From Symbiodinium natans (taxonomy: Eukaryota; Sar; Dinophyceae; Suessiales; Symbiodiniaceae), in NCBI GenBank assembly GCA_905221605.1, contig CAJNDS010002403.1, forward strand, positions 340,001-404,000: a stretch of DNA of 64,000 bases, given 5' to 3'. Within the stretch, counting starts at the first letter, position 1, and each line of letters opens with the position of its first letter. The notes beneath the pieces were generated by a model, which did not search any database, had not been told where the DNA came from, and worked only from the letters and a program-made list of their open reading frames with translations. This document shows positions 19,608-30,024 of the stretch, one piece after another. The position numbers and the translations under genes were made by a program.

Positions 19608-19683
19608 TTAGGGCACTTCCGTCCCGGCCGCCTCCTGGATGGCTTCGCCAATGCACCCCATCGAAACCTCAGAAGGATGGGTA
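19605..19683 (-). CDS. Possible exon fragment, very weak
   Basis: The spacer before the next G-tract has a minus-strand open frame HPSEVSMGCIGEAIQEAAGT then EVP and a stop. It is 23 codons, so chance is likely. It is recorded because it fills the spacer. Confidence 0.12.
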
Positions 19684-19978
19684 AGGGGTTTAGGGTTTAG
19701 GGTCTAGGGTCTAGGGTTTAGGGGTTAGGGTTTAGGGTTTAGGGTTTAGGGTTTAGGGTTTAGGGTTTAGGGTTAGGGTTAAGGGTTAAGGGTTAAGGGT
19801 TAAGGGTTAAGGGTTAAGGGTTAAGGGTTAAGGGTTAAGGGTTAAGGGTTAAGGGTTAAGGGTTTAGGGTTTAGGGTTTAGGGTTTAGGGTTTAGGGTTT
19901 ACGGTTTAGGGTTTAGGGTTTAGGGTTTAGGGTTTAGGGTTTAGGGTTTAGGGTTTAGGGTTTAGGGTTTTAGGGTCC
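19684..19978 (+). repeat. Longest telomere-type tract, with TTAAGGG block
   Basis: About 41 heptamers without interruption. The first and last parts are TTTAGGG; the middle (about 19783-19862) is eleven identical TTAAGGG units. The block structure shows unit-level amplification inside the tract. Confidence 0.95.
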
Positions 19979-20001
19979 CAAGCCCTAAACCCTAAATCCC
20001 A

Positions 20002-20091
20002 GACCCACTTCACACCTCCCGGGGCACTGTGAAGATCCCTGGGACATATGCCATCGCCAGGAAGCTCAGTACTCGGTACACTGTAAACTAG
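20002..20091 (+). CDS. Possible exon fragment, unrecognised
   Basis: An open frame of 29 codons (DPLHTSRGTVKIPGTYAIAR then KLSTRYTVN and TAG) fills the unique interval after a C-tract. Too short to separate from chance. Confidence 0.18.
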   Translation, partial: DPLHTSRGTVKIPGTYAIARKLSTRYTVN

Positions 20092-20093
20092 GC

Positions 20094-20215
20094 GGCCCAG
20101 TAACCCCGGCTGAAAAAGGGTGCCCTTTTTTGCTTCAAGGGGTTTCTCTAAGGGAACCTAAACCCCCCCAAAAAGGGAATAAGGGTACTACTGGGCATCC
20201 TAGTAAAGCTGCTAC
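20094..20215. mobile_element. F4 foldback element
   Basis: The left half CCCAGTAACC, AAAAAGGGTGCCCTTTTTT pairs with the right half AAAAAGGGAATAAGGGTACT, ACTGGGCATCCTAG. It is closest to the copy at 27043. Confidence 0.65.
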
Positions 20216-20217
20216 CC

Positions 20218-20335
20218 GAAACTACTGGTTGATTCAGAACCCCCCCCCAAAAAAAAACTCAAAATAATCCCTGAATTACCCTTATAAGGAAAACTATTCC
20301 ATTTTTGGGGGGGGCTTCTTAAGCAACTGGTAGGA
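20218..20335. mobile_element. F10 foldback element
   Basis: CTACTGGTTGATTCAGAACC, CCCCCCCAAAAAA on the left pairs with TTTTTGGGGGGGGCTTCTTA, AGCAACTGGTAGG on the right. The core ATTACCCTTATAAGGAA is shared with 28553, 35205 and 40898. Confidence 0.7.
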
Positions 20336-20429
20336 AACCCTCGGCCCTAAATCTCAACCCTAAGCTCGAAAACCCGCAGCCCTAAAGCCTAAACCCTTCT
20401 CTTAGGGTAGTTACATGAGCCCCTAACAT

Positions 20430-21360
20430 GGGCCCCTACGAGAGGGAACACGTGGTATAAACCATAAACATCTTAAACTGAAGTAAGGAGCATAAACAAA
20501 TATCCGAAGAGCTTGTCAAGGATTGAACTTTAAACCCTACAGCTATCAAGTTGTTTAAGGAATCAGCACGCGGCCTCTCGAAAGGCACCTTATCTTCAAA
20601 AAACGCGGATGGCTTCGCGATGCACCAAGCGGGCTCGCTTGAAGGCCGCAGCATACCTAAACCCCAAATTGGAATCCCCTTTTCCGAATACCTCGGCAGT
20701 CCCTTGTCTCAATTCCCGCAGCTGCGAAGACGCAGCGCCAGGTTCATCCAAGTAGAGCCCCGACAGCGCAGCTCCTGGAAGGAGTGGATCTCCATATCAC
20801 ATTCCTTATACCTTCTTCGCAAATACCTTATACCTTCTTCGCAAATACCACTCGAGCACCAGCAAGGAAGCTCAGTGTTCAACACTGTTCTTGCAGCCTT
20901 GCGTTTTCCTTTGCCTTGAAAGATGGCTGGGCTTGGCTGGACCCCAGCGCAACATATGCACAAACGCCAGTCGACGAACTCACGCATTCCGGCCTGCAAT
21001 TGAGATTGTGGCACACAACCCTCCAGGCCCCATCATCCCACATAGCACCGTTTCAAACCGGTGTACCGACGCACCGTCAGAGTTCGGGGCCGAAGCGACG
21101 CACAGGTGCAAAAAGTGGATGCATCGTTGTATTCATGCGTGCACGGATCGCGGACGATCTCGTGGCGCTCCGTTCTCCAAACTTTGGGCCGGGAACCCGT
21201 ACATACCCCTTATATATAACCCATAAACATCAAGGGTCCATGCTTCAGAACCCGTTAAAGAAGGTACGGGACTGTATTAAGAGACCATTTAGCTTCCCTG
21301 AGACCTTAGGTAAACTCTGTGCCCTAGGAGTCTATGTGCCCGAAACATAAGAGTCCAGAA
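20430..21360. other. Repeat-poor island with overlapping open frames
   Basis: The longest stretch (930 bases) without telomere repeats in the first 40 kb. All three + strand frames are open for long parts (20551-20919, 20784-21350, 20891-21226), none with a clear ATG start. The longest, 188 codons, runs through a 21-base tandem duplication (ACCTTCTTCGCAAATACCTT at 20811 and 20832) and into a dispersed repeat (CTTCAGAACCC, about 21240-21320), so it is not a clean gene. No domain recognised. Confidence 0.4.
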
Positions 21361-21642
21361 TCACTGAGCTCTAAGCCCTCAACCCTTTGAGCCCTGAACC
21401 CTCAACCCCTGAAGCCCTAAACCCCAAACCCCAAAACCCCTAAACCCCAAACCCCAAAACCCCTTTGAAGCATGGACCCTCAAGGGTTTCAGGGTTTATG
21501 TGAGTGTGCGTGGGTTCATATCGTTTTATACGGGTCTAAATGGGTTTGTATGCGGCCTCATGGCTGTATGGACTTCCATGGGTTTATGCAGGGTTTTGGG
21601 GTTTGGAGTGCTGCAGTGTTTCAGAAACACGGCATGGGGATT

Positions 21643-21715
21643 TACAAACCCTAACCCCTAAACCCTAAACCCTAAACCCTAAACCCTAAACCCTAAACCC
21701 TAAACCCTAAACCCG
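21643..21715 (-). repeat. CCCTAAA tract
   Basis: About ten units. Further C-type tracts follow at 21900-21970 (mostly CCCTAAG) and 22400-22503. Confidence 0.9.
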
Positions 21716-22059
21716 TTAGGGGGGTGCTGGGGGTTCAGAGGGGCCCCAGCACAAGGAGGAGGAGTCCCTAACCACTGAATAGGCTGGGATCTGGTTTGCA
21801 AGCTGCGGGCTGAATGCCTTAAGCCCTTGACCCCATAAACCCTCAGAAGCCCTCATAAGCCCTCATAAGTCCTCTTAAGCCCTCATAAACCCGAAGCCCT
21901 GAACCCTAAACCCTAAACCCTAAACCCTAAGCCCTAAGCCCTAAGCCCTAAGCCCTAAGCCCTGAACCTTAAACTCTCCAAAAGCCAGGAACCTTAACTG
22001 CCCCCGAGCAACGTCGACGAAGGACATGGGCTTCCTGTTCTCCCCTGTGTGGTTTGGGC

Positions 22060-22290
22060 AGTTAAGGGTTCATAGGGTTTAGGGTTCATAGTCTAGGGTT
22101 TAGGGTTTGGTTAGGGGTTTAGGGTTGAGGGTTCATAGTTTAGGGTTAGGAGGAGTTTAGGGTTTTCGGTTTAGGGTTCATAGTTTCGAGTGTATTGTTT
22201 GGGGTTCCTGCACTTTAGGGTTCATAGGGTTCATTAGGGTTACGGTTGGGGTGTTTTAGGTTCATAATAGGGTTTGGGGCGTGGGCTTAG
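22060..22290 (+). repeat. Degenerate TTTAGGG with TTCATAGGG units
   Basis: Imperfect units, several extended to GGGTTCATAGTTTAGGG. It is a higher-order, decayed tract. Confidence 0.8.
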
Positions 22291-22584
22291 GGATCCAAAC
22301 CCGAAACCCTTCGTCCCTAGAGCTCTTATAGTAACGCTCAAACAGCCACGGCCCTCCCCAACGCAACCACAGAACACCCTGAAACCCACACTTTGAACTC
22401 GAAACCCTAAATCCTAAGCCCTAGATCCTCAACCCTCAACCCTCAACCCTCAACCCTGAACCCTCAACCCTCAACCCTAAACCCTAAACCCTAAACCCTA
22501 AAAGGCAGGTGGCTGCTGGAGGCATTCTGTGGGCTGGTATCCGGTGAAGGCATGTCATCCTCGCAGGAGCTCAGTCTCGGGTTA

Positions 22585-22675
22585 GTAACGGTACCCTTTT
22601 TGTCTTGGCTACTTAAAAGGGAACCTCAAACAAAACAAAAAAAGGGTACACGGTCCCACTACCAATGATTTTCTG
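22585..22675. mobile_element. F4 foldback element
   Basis: GTTAGTAACGGTACCCTTTT, TGTC on the left; AAAAAAAGGGTACACGGTCC, CACTACC on the right. Arms pair through GGTACCCTTTTT / AAAAAGGGTAC. Confidence 0.6.
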
Positions 22676-23264
22676 GGCCCTTACAAGCAGCCCCCCCCCC
22701 CCCCCAGTTCTTAGTGGAGTTCTGACGGCCCATAATGATCTTAGGGCCCAAAAAAGGTTAACCATATATATATATATATAGTAGGATTCTGCATAACCAA
22801 AAAGTGTAGAGGCTACCTACCCAGTCCCCAAGTGATGCTTGAGGTATAGAAAGGAGGCCCCTCCTTAAGTGTGGCGGCCCTTTTCGTACCGCCCCGTGAC
22901 CCTCGATCCTAAGTCTTTATAGAACCTGGTTTAGGGTTTAGGGTCTAGGGTTTAGGGCTTAGGGTTTAGGGTTTAGGGTTTAGAACCCATGGGCTACTTA
23001 GGGAGTAGGGCGCCTAGAAGTGTAGCTTCAGAAACCATTGAAACCCTAGAAATTCTAGAAGTCCTTGAGCTCTCGAGGTTGAAACCGAGGCGGCAAGAAA
23101 AGGTCCTGAAACCTGTTCTCGAGGATTTAGGGTTTTTGGGCCTCTTCAGGAGCTTCCCTGAGGTTCCCTGGGTACCTACCCCTCATGAACCTCCCCCAAA
23201 CCCCAAACCCTAAACCCTAAAACCTAAGCCCTAAGCCCTAAAATCTAAATCCTAAACACCCCTC

Positions 23265-23357
23265 TTAATAAGGACCCCCTAACCAAAGCAAGCGCAGCCA
23301 GTGCCCTTCGTCCTTGGTGGACATGAGCATGGGCAGGTTGACCCTGCGATTGCTCGA
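23265..23357 (-). CDS. Possible exon fragment, unrecognised
   Basis: An open frame of 30 codons reads VNLPMLMSTKDEGHWLRLLW then LGGPY and a stop. An AG acceptor (CGCAG) precedes VNLPM. Short, no ATG at the edge, no family. Confidence 0.2.
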   Translation of the reverse strand, partial: SSNRRVNLPMLMSTKDEGHWLRLLWLGGPY

Positions 23358-23668
23358 CCCTCAGCCCTGAAATGGGCCTAAACCCTGAACCCTAAACCCT
23401 AAACCCTAAACCCTGAAGAATCAGCCAGAGACACACGGAGACACACAGGTACACCCTGTGACTGGAACTTGAAGGGTGCCCCCTGAACGCTGGAAGCCCC
23501 ACGCCGTGGCCAGACTGTTTGGGAACTGCTCTGAATGACCTTTGGGTTTAGGGTTTAGGGTTTGGGGTTTAGGGTTTAGGGTGACTCCAAAAAGGAGACT
23601 ATAAGGCCCATGGCGTCCTACAGGAAGCCGCAAGCACCCCCAAAAGCCCTGCCTAAAACCCTCTAAGT

Positions 23669-23756
23669 GGGATGATCCCCCCTTATACTAACAGTCCATA
23701 AAGAGAGTATATGAGGGGGGTACGATAATCCCTGTTGTTAAGGACTGATACCCAAC
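23669..23756. mobile_element. F2 foldback element
   Basis: GGGATGATCCCCCCTTATAC, TAACAGTCC on the left pairs with GGACTGATACC on the right around GGGGGGTACGATAATCCCTG. The outer right arm is lost. Confidence 0.65.
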
Positions 23757-24537
23757 CCTCTAAGCTCAACACCTGTACGTGGTCCACTGCTGCCAAACAC
23801 AGAAACCCCAACAACACGTTGAGAAAACCTAAACCTCTAAACCCGAGGCTCCGTTGCGTGATTTCTTCAGGCTTCGGGTTTAGGGTTGTTTTTGGGACTG
23901 GGGGGGGCTTGGGGCTTGGGGCTTGGGGCTCAGGGGCACCAAACCCTATGCCCTAAACCCGGCACCCCCTTCCCAAGGGGTCTTTAAGTTTGTGGGGCCT
24001 TGGGCGGAGCTTTGATTTAGGGTTAGGGTCAGGGGGACCCTTGGGGATATAGACCCTCTCAATAAGGTCCCTACCCGAAACCCTAAACCCTCAACCCTAA
24101 ACAGCACCAGGAGAGGGCACCTTGGAAGGGGCTCCCTAAACCCAGAACCCAAAACCCTAAACCCTAAACCCCAAAACCCTAAACCCTAATCCCACCTAGG
24201 ATTGATGGTAAGCTGGCCTTGTCTCCGTTGCAACACGCTTCTTCTGCCCCTGCAGGGAGGTGTCAGGGTTTCGTAGGGTTCAGGGTTCAGGGTTCAGGGT
24301 TCAGGGTTCAGGGTTTAGGGTTTAGGGTTTCGGGTTTAGGTTTTAGTACCACATTCTTGGGCCCAAAAGTCCGAGGAGCTCCGGATCGCAGTTCTGGGGT
24401 AACCCTGAACCCTCAACCCTAAACCCTAAACCCTAAAGCCTACCCTAGAAAGTTCATGGAAACCGCAGGCCCTACCAGACCCGTGAACCTTCTCAAGTAG
24501 ATGCTAAGACATTGGGGGGCGGGGGGGGGGGGGTTAG

Positions 24538-24804
24538 GTACACGTACACGTTGCCTGTCACGAGCACAAATTCCTGGGTCTTAGCAATGAAGTATCATAT
24601 GACTTGCTACTTATCAATGTCTACAACGCTCTCCGACAAAACCCTGGAGAACTTTCTGAAGTTCTTGACTCGCTTACCAAGGAGCCTCCACATCATTTCT
24701 TGAGTTTATACAGCTCGCCCCGGACCCGTCTCCCACACCCTAAAGTCGGAGGGTCACCATTCCGAGAAGCAGCCAAGCCCCATAGGCCTCCAACCCTGGC
24801 CTGA
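24538..24804 (+). CDS. Possible internal or terminal exon, unrecognised
   Basis: A frame of 88 codons is open between TAG and TGA with no ATG, in a 600-base interval free of telomere repeat. It contains LSNEVSYDLLLINVYNALRQ followed by NPGELSEVLDSLTKEPPHHF, which looks like amphipathic helix. A possible 3' splice site (GGGTCTTAG) precedes NEVSYD. No family recognised. Confidence 0.3.
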   Translation, partial: VHVHVACHEHKFLGLSNEVSYDLLLINVYNALRQNPGELSEVLDSLTKEPPHHFLSLYSSPRTRLPHPKVGGSPFREAAKPHRPPTLA

Positions 24805-25110
24805 GGGCTCCGCAGGTACTTATGTAAAACATACCGACTTTGGGGTTAAGTGGAGCTGTAGCACTGCATCTTGTGCTGACTTGGAGACTGCTGTTGCAGG
24901 GCGGTTTTGCGTGGTCTTGTTTGGTTGGTTTGGTGGACTCTTCCCTTTCTCGACATCATCCAACATTGTGCACGTCTCACCGCCGACATCCCACTGGGAC
25001 GCTGACCAGGAACGGCAAAGGGGCGGTGGACCCGGGCCACATGAGACCGAATCGGAATACAAACGGCGGAGACATGAAGAAGAGTACTCTAAACCCTGAC
25101 CCTATAAACC
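24805..25110. other. Repeat-free interval with overlapping frames
   Basis: All frames show partial openness, on both strands. A + frame (24881-25099) ends in a charged stretch (HETESEYKRRRHEEEYSKP). No start or family can be chosen. Confidence 0.3.
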
Positions 25111-25433
25111 CTGGACCCTGAAAGAAGAGGACAGGCGACCGTGTTCAAAGCGAGAGGCTACCCCAAACCAAAGCTCCGTGACCGAGAGCTCGGTTTAGGG
25201 TTTGGGCTTTGGGGTCCTAAACCCTAACCCCCCACCCCTCCCTCCCACCCCTCCAAAAACCCAACACACTCCTCCCGTGCCTTCTCGGCACCGTTTTTCC
25301 TGCATTGGATATGGACCCTAATTCCTACTCGAAGGTCCAGGGGTGGGGCTGCGGGTTTTGGAACCTATGCCCTAAACCCAGAGACCTGAAACCCTAAAGG
25401 TCCGTGTGTAGGGAAGAGCATCTACAGGGTTCT

Positions 25434-25508
25434 ACTTGAAGGTGCATGGGCGGTAATCTATGTAGGGTTCTAGCCAACTCCCTACTTACTGCGCATGAAC
25501 CTCCAAGT
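25434..25508. mobile_element. Short F1 element
   Basis: Only 75 bp. ACTTGAAGGTGCATGGGCGG on the left and GCGCATGAACCTCCAAGT on the right, with almost no loop. This is the smallest F1 copy. Confidence 0.75.
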
Positions 25509-25618
25509 CCGCTACCTTACCTAGTGGTTGTAGGTAGGGCAACTGGACAGCTCTGCTCTTGAAGCCCGAAGAAAGGCCTAGGGTTTAGGGTTTAAGGCTT
25601 GGGGTAAAAGCCAAACTA

Positions 25619-25644
25619 GGGGGGGGGGGGGGGGGGGGGGGGGA
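25619..25644 (+). repeat. Poly-G tract
   Basis: About 25 G, directly before a CCCTAAA tract. Confidence 0.9.
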
Positions 25645-26039
25645 AGGGGAATCCCTAAACCCTAAACCCTAAATCCTAAATGGTGTCGGAGGAGCTTGGT
25701 GTTCAAGGGCCAGTGAAGAACTTGTTGGCAGCTTGGCGGGTGTGTGTCTAAGGCGGCTATGCAAAAAAATGGCAGCCCTCCTTGGAAGGGGGTCTCTCAT
25801 TCCGATGTATGATATACTAATACAGAAATTAATGTACAAATGTATTTGTATAGTCAAATAACAATATAAGAAGGCGTTGAGAAACCACAACAATACGGTA
25901 ACAGAACGACATAATGATAGTATCATCTAGTATTACAAGAAGCTAGTGATCAACACAATACAACTACATTTCAAGTATGAACCATCTTGAAGCTTTTGGG
26001 TTTGAGGTGCCCAAGTTTTGGGAACAGCACCCTTGAACA

Positions 26040-26150
26040 CTAAACCCTAAACCCTTAACCCGAAACCCTAAACCCGAAACCCTAAACCCTTAACCCTAAA
26101 CCCGAAAAACCCTAAACCCTAAACCCTTAACCCGAAACCCTAAACCCAAA
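26040..26150 (-). repeat. Mixed CCCTAAA / CCCGAAA / CCCTTAA tract
   Basis: Three unit types recur in the order CCCTAAA, CCCTTAA, CCCGAAA, giving a higher-order repeat of about 20 bases. Confidence 0.85.
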
Positions 26151-26179
26151 ATTGTCTTTGGTGTCCCTTGTGGGATCCT

Positions 26180-26368
26180 TGCCTTGGTACCCCAGTAAGC
26201 ATATTATCATCAGGGTACCCCTTTTTGGGGTTTAGGGTTTAGGGTTTAGGGTTTAGGGTTTAGGGTTTAGGGATTCGGATTTGAGGTTTCGGGTTTAGGG
26301 CTACCTGCATGTATCAGGGAACCTTGAACAAACAAACAGGTAAGGGTACCACTGGGCTACCAAGTCGC
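26180..26368. mobile_element. F4 element carrying a TTTAGGG tract
   Basis: The left arm CTTGGTACCCCAGTAAGCAT, CAGGGTACCCCTTTTTGG and right arm AGGTAAGGGTACCACTGGGC, TACCAAG close the element. Inside the loop are eight TTTAGGG units (26228-26275). The copy at 40647 has only one such unit there. Confidence 0.75.
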
Positions 26369-26389
26369 AATAGAGGCTCTGCCGCATGT

Positions 26390-26905
26390 CGGCTGACTCA
26401 GTACCGATTTGAAAGTTCCATGGGCCCGGATCCCGTATGGAACCCCGCATCGCCCCTAGAAAGTTCTTTGTTAGGCGAAATCCTAAGCCCTAAGCCATTC
26501 AGATCACAGGGCTTGAAGATAAACATACACTGCGCCGGGCCAATAGTTCGACCCACCGACATCTAGAAGTCCTTACACCTTTGCCCCAACCTCTTCCCCA
26601 TAGACTCCTGACACAAGTGAGCGTGGGGGCCTCCTCCGGAACTTCAAAAGTACTATATATTTACGACGGGGTATTAGCTAGCGGGCGTCGTGAAAACGCC
26701 ACTTCTCGGCACTCCGCTACTCCGCGCGAGTCTTCTCTTTCTGCATGCCATCCAACATATCCCACATGTGCCGCGGGTCAAAACTTTCGGCCCGGGGGTG
26801 TACACATATATATATATGTATATGATCAGGCTTGGGTTCGTCGAACTGATGGAACCTCGTTTTTGTTGGGGGGCGGGTCTCGATCATCGTAGTGTTCCTT
26901 CTTGA
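26390..26905. other. Repeat-poor interval with overlapping frames
   Basis: Open frames overlap on both strands (26309-26566 and 26581-26892 +, 26717-26932 -). The + frames start at non-ATG codons. An AT run (ACATATATATATATGTATAT) lies at 26802. The minus frame begins inside an F1 arm (MNLQV), which is an artefact. No gene can be supported. Confidence 0.3.
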
Positions 26906-26915
26906 TCGAAAGCAC

Positions 26916-26962
26916 CTTACTTGGAGGTTCATGGGCAGCTCGAAGCAGGGTTAGAAGTACCC
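26916..26962. mobile_element. Solo F1 left end
   Basis: TTACTTGGAGGTTCATGGGC then AGCTCGAAGCAGGGTTAGAA is followed by CCCTAAA units instead of the rest of the element. Confidence 0.7.
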
Positions 26963-27042
26963 CAAACCCTAAACCCTAAACCCTAGACCCTAAACTCTGA
27001 ACCCTATACTTACAAACTGGCTGTAGCCTTTTTAAGCCCCTT

Positions 27043-27165
27043 CCCAGGTTGCCCAGTAACCTGGGAATCAACTGGGATTCAAGAGGGTGCCTCTGTTTGA
27101 TAAGGGAACCTAAACCCCCCCCCCAAAAAAAAAAAAAAATAAGGGCACTACTGGGCATCCTAGCT
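27043..27165. mobile_element. F4 foldback element
   Basis: GCCCAGTAACCTGGGAATCA on the left and ATAAGGGCACTACTGGGCAT, CCTAG on the right. The interior holds GAGGGTGCCTC and a C-run/A-run. Confidence 0.65.
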
Positions 27166-27313
27166 TCTAAAACAGAAAACAAGGCACGCCATTCTACTCC
27201 CAAGTTCGTCTGGCATCCAATGCAACTGTTTGGCCCCATCTGCTTCCCTTTAGGGTTTAGGGTCGGAGCCAGATTTACACTGACTCACCAACGACAGCAA
27301 TATAAGCCCTGCC

Positions 27314-27409
27314 TCACATGCCCAGGACCCCTGAACGCTGGGAGAGGTCCTCGGTGACATGCTGCCGCTGGTTGCTGGCCGTCCGCCGCCGGATATACTC
27401 CTGATATGG
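27314..27409 (-). CDS. Possible exon fragment, basic
   Basis: An open frame of 31 codons, YQEYIRRRTASNQRQHVTED then LSQRSGVLGM and TGA, fills the interval beside a C-tract. Hydrophilic and Arg/Gln-rich. A second minus frame over the same bases is also open and ends at a GTGAGT donor shape. Confidence 0.22.
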   Translation of the reverse strand, partial: PYQEYIRRRTASNQRQHVTEDLSQRSGVLGM

Positions 27410-27411
27410 CC

Positions 27412-27540
27412 CTAAACCCTAACCCCTAACCCCTAACCCCTAACCCCTAACCCTAAACCCTAAGCCCTGAACCCTAAACCCTAAACCCCAGCCCTAAACT
27501 CTGAACCCTGAACCCCAAACCCCAAACCCTTCAGCCTAGG
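27412..27540 (-). repeat. CCCTAAA / CCCCTAA tract
   Basis: Begins with five CCCCTAA heptamers, then CCCTAAA and CCCTGAA units. Confidence 0.9.
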
Positions 27541-27839
27541 GTTTAGGGTTGAGGGTTTGAGGAGGAGGGCCCCTTGCATACCCTATAAGCCCCAAGGGCC
27601 CAGACTTCAGAACCCTTTCACGAAGGTAGGGGACCATATCATGGGGACCAAGTGAGTAACCTTCGATCTCCGTATTAAGAGGACCGAAGTAACCTCAGAT
27701 CTCCTGCACTCCTCGGAGCCTATACTCAAGGGTGGGGGGGGGCTTTCTTCAGGGGGAGGGGGGGGGGGGGTTGAGGGCTACAGGATTTTAGGGTTCAGGA
27801 CTTAGGGATACTGAAGGGTGGGGCTTGCTATTCAGGGTG

Positions 27840-27973
27840 TTGGAGGGTTTAGGGTTTATAGGGGGGGGGGGGGGGGGGGGGGAGGGGTTTAGGGTTTGTG
27901 GCTTAGGGCATGGGACTTGTTTTGTGTTGGAGGGTGTTGGGGTTCCATCTCTCTCATAAAAATAAATAAATAA

Positions 27974-28005
<32 letters not shown>

Positions 28006-28168
28006 CTGTATGTATGAATAAATAAAAACACAAATTTAAAATGTAAATATAAACATGAATGTGAATATAAATATAAAGAAAATCTATATAAATATACATA
28101 ACTAACTAAATAAATAAATATATATATATATATATATGAATATAAACATTTTTTCTGCTTGTTTTTTT

Positions 28169-28199
<31 letters not shown>

Positions 28200-28200
28200 C
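27840..28200. repeat. Poly-G and AT microsatellite cluster
   Basis: Poly-G (27860-27881), AAAT and (TA)n runs (27957-28006, 28112-28136), T-run then poly-G (28159-28198). The whole interval is simple sequence. Tyr/Ile-rich open frames here are artefacts. Confidence 0.9.
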
Positions 28201-29042
28201 GCGGGGTAAGATTACTTGAAGCCGCAAGGCAAATGTACCTTAAGGTACAAATGGGCGTACTTAGGAGCAGTAGGGTTCGGTGTAAGGGACATCGGTCTTC
28301 ATGCTGCTTGCGGGATCTGGGCGTGTAAGTGTAAGGATTGTTTTACTTCGGGGTTTTGAAGTGCCCCCCCCCCCCCCCCCCCCCCCCTACACCCTAAACA
28401 ACCTAAACCCCAACACCTGTATAAACCGTTAACAACCTCGAGGGTTTGGGACTTTCGACTTAACCTAGATCCTAACCTTAAAGAGTTCCCATTATAAACT
28501 ATCCAATACTACTATTTGGCTCAAGAACCTCAAAAAAGAAAGATAACACGCCTCATGTTACCCTTATAAGGAAGACCCTAAACCCTAAACCCTAATCCCT
28601 AAACCCTGTGCTCTTTGTGGGTTCTTAAGCCTATAGTAAAATCGCGGTAGAGGCTGCCAGGCTTCTCTGCAAACCCCCCCCCCCCCTCCCCCAACCTCAA
28701 AAAACCTTTCAGGGTTCAGGGTTTAGGGTTTTGCGAAAAACGACATAAACCACTTTCAAACATTAGACGCCAACCCTCTACTTAACAAACAACATCTTCA
28801 ACAACAATATTGGACACTCTCACCCGAAGAAGCCCTCAATCAAAACAAACTTTAACACAACCAACCCCTAAGCACCAACCCTTAGACCCAAACCCTAAAC
28901 CCTACACCCTACACCCAAAGCCCTCAAAGCCCTCAAGACCGCATGTACGCCTCCCAAACTCTAAACCCCAAACCCTAAACCCGAAACGCCAAGCCTTCAA
29001 GACCCCACGTACCCCTCCCAAACCCTAAACCCTAAACCCTAA

Positions 29043-29138
29043 ACCAGCGGCCTCTCAAACTCGGTTGGCATCCTGCGCGGAGAGATCGCGGGGAAAATGC
29101 CAGATGAACAAAAGAATCTTAGTCTGCATGGGTGTTAG
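29043..29138 (+). CDS. Possible exon fragment, unrecognised
   Basis: An open frame of 31 codons begins at the edge of a C-tract and ends TAG: SGLSNSVGILRGEIAGKMPD then EQKNLSLHGC. Balanced composition, no ATG at the edge, no family recognised. Confidence 0.25.
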   Translation, partial: TSGLSNSVGILRGEIAGKMPDEQKNLSLHGC

Positions 29139-29529
29139 TTTAGGGGTTGGGGTTTAGGGTTAGGGGTTAGGGTTTAGGGTTTAGGGTTTACGGTTTAGGG
29201 TTTGGGGTTGACGGTTGAGGGAGTAGGGCTTAGGGTGTTGTGCCTAAGGTTTTGGGCTGTGGGTTTAGGACGGGGTGCTTTCAGTCTTTGGGGGTTGTAG
29301 GGCTTACAAGGTTTGTCAGGGAGCGTAGGGTTCAGGGTTTGGAGGGTTGTAAGGTTTCTAGGGTTTTATGGGAATTTATCTTCATATTTAGGGTGCTTAG
29401 GGGTTTTACGGGTTTTCTGGAGGTTGCTATCAAGAGTTTCTGTAGGGTCTACAAGGTACCCTAAACCCCAAACCCTAAACCCTAAACTGCTCTAGCCAGG
29501 CACAGTGTAGACCCCGCTGGCACAAGCCC

Positions 29530-29637
29530 AGACCCATGGGAGGATCCAAAAAGTTGTTCCGGCTTCCTCAAAACGAGCAGCAGTAGTATAGGGTACTATT
29601 TTAGGGTTCTACTTTTTGGATCCTCGCAGGGGTCTGC
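29530..29637. mobile_element. F9 foldback element
   Basis: GGGAGGATCCAAAAAGTTGT on the left pairs with TTCTACTTTTTGGATCCTCG on the right. The interior has AGTAGTATAGGGTACTATT. Confidence 0.75.
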
Positions 29638-29699
29638 GAGCGACCGCAGATGATGTGCTCGTCTGACCCTAAATCCTAAAGACTCAACCATTTGCCCCG

Positions 29700-29800
29700 A
29701 ACCTTTAAATGGGGTTTCCGGGGTACCTTATTGGGGTTCTTACTAGGGAATCCGAGTATGTGGGGGAAATCTATATTGGGGTCCCCCATTTTCGTAAACC
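29700..29800. mobile_element. F12-related element
   Basis: GGGGTACCTTATTGGGGTTC and ATATTGGGGTCCCCCATTTT resemble the units at 49860 and 61236. It is immediately left of an F3 element. Confidence 0.45.
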
Positions 29801-29823
29801 CCAAACTCCAATCCGCAACACCT

Positions 29824-29928
29824 ACAGTAAACTCCAGAAAGTTGGAACATCCTTATCCCCATACCCCAAAAGCTATGCTGGAGGGAATCCTCGCTCGAAA
29901 CCATGTTCCAACTTTTTGGAGTTTGCTT
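29824..29928. mobile_element. F3 foldback element
   Basis: The left arm ACTCCAGAAAGTTGGAACAT pairs with the right arm ATGTTCCAACTTTTTGGAGT, extended outward by CAGTAA / TTGCTT. The loop is unrelated to that of the second copy at 31238. Confidence 0.8.
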
Positions 29929-30024
29929 TAAGCCCTAATCCCTGAGCACTTCAATCCCATAAACTTGCCTTAGGCAATGGTGGGGAGGGGGGGCGGGCTT
30001 GCCCTTCGGGGCGTAGCCCTAAAC

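Noticed and set aside
19684..19978. A true chromosome end
   Set aside because: The longest tract is about 41 units and is flanked on both sides by unique DNA and further tracts of both strands. A terminus would be one-sided and longer.
20784..21350. 188-codon frame as a gene
   Set aside because: The start is a GTG, the other two + frames are also open, it spans a 21-base tandem duplication and ends inside a dispersed repeat. Reported only as an island.
22989..23213. 74-codon ATG frame
   Set aside because: Its second half is an F7 half element (TTCCCTGAGGTTCCCTGGGT) and CCCTAAA repeat; the Glu/Leu-rich part is duplicated short words (GAAACC, CTAGAA).
24266..24422. Open frames made of GFRVQG, LNPKP or QTLNPKP repeats (also at 944, 11437, 51840, 56722)
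   Set aside because: These are translations of TTTAGGG/TTCAGGG or CCCTAAA units. TTCAGGG removes the TAG stop, so long frames appear without any gene.
26717..26932. Frames starting MNLQV (also 4987 and 39398)
   Set aside because: The ATG and first codons are the F1 arm (CATGAACCTCCAAGTA) read as protein. Only the frame at 60758 has independent support further in.
27788..28099. Tyr/Ile-rich 103-codon frame
   Set aside because: Pure product of (TA)n and AAAT microsatellites and a poly-G run.
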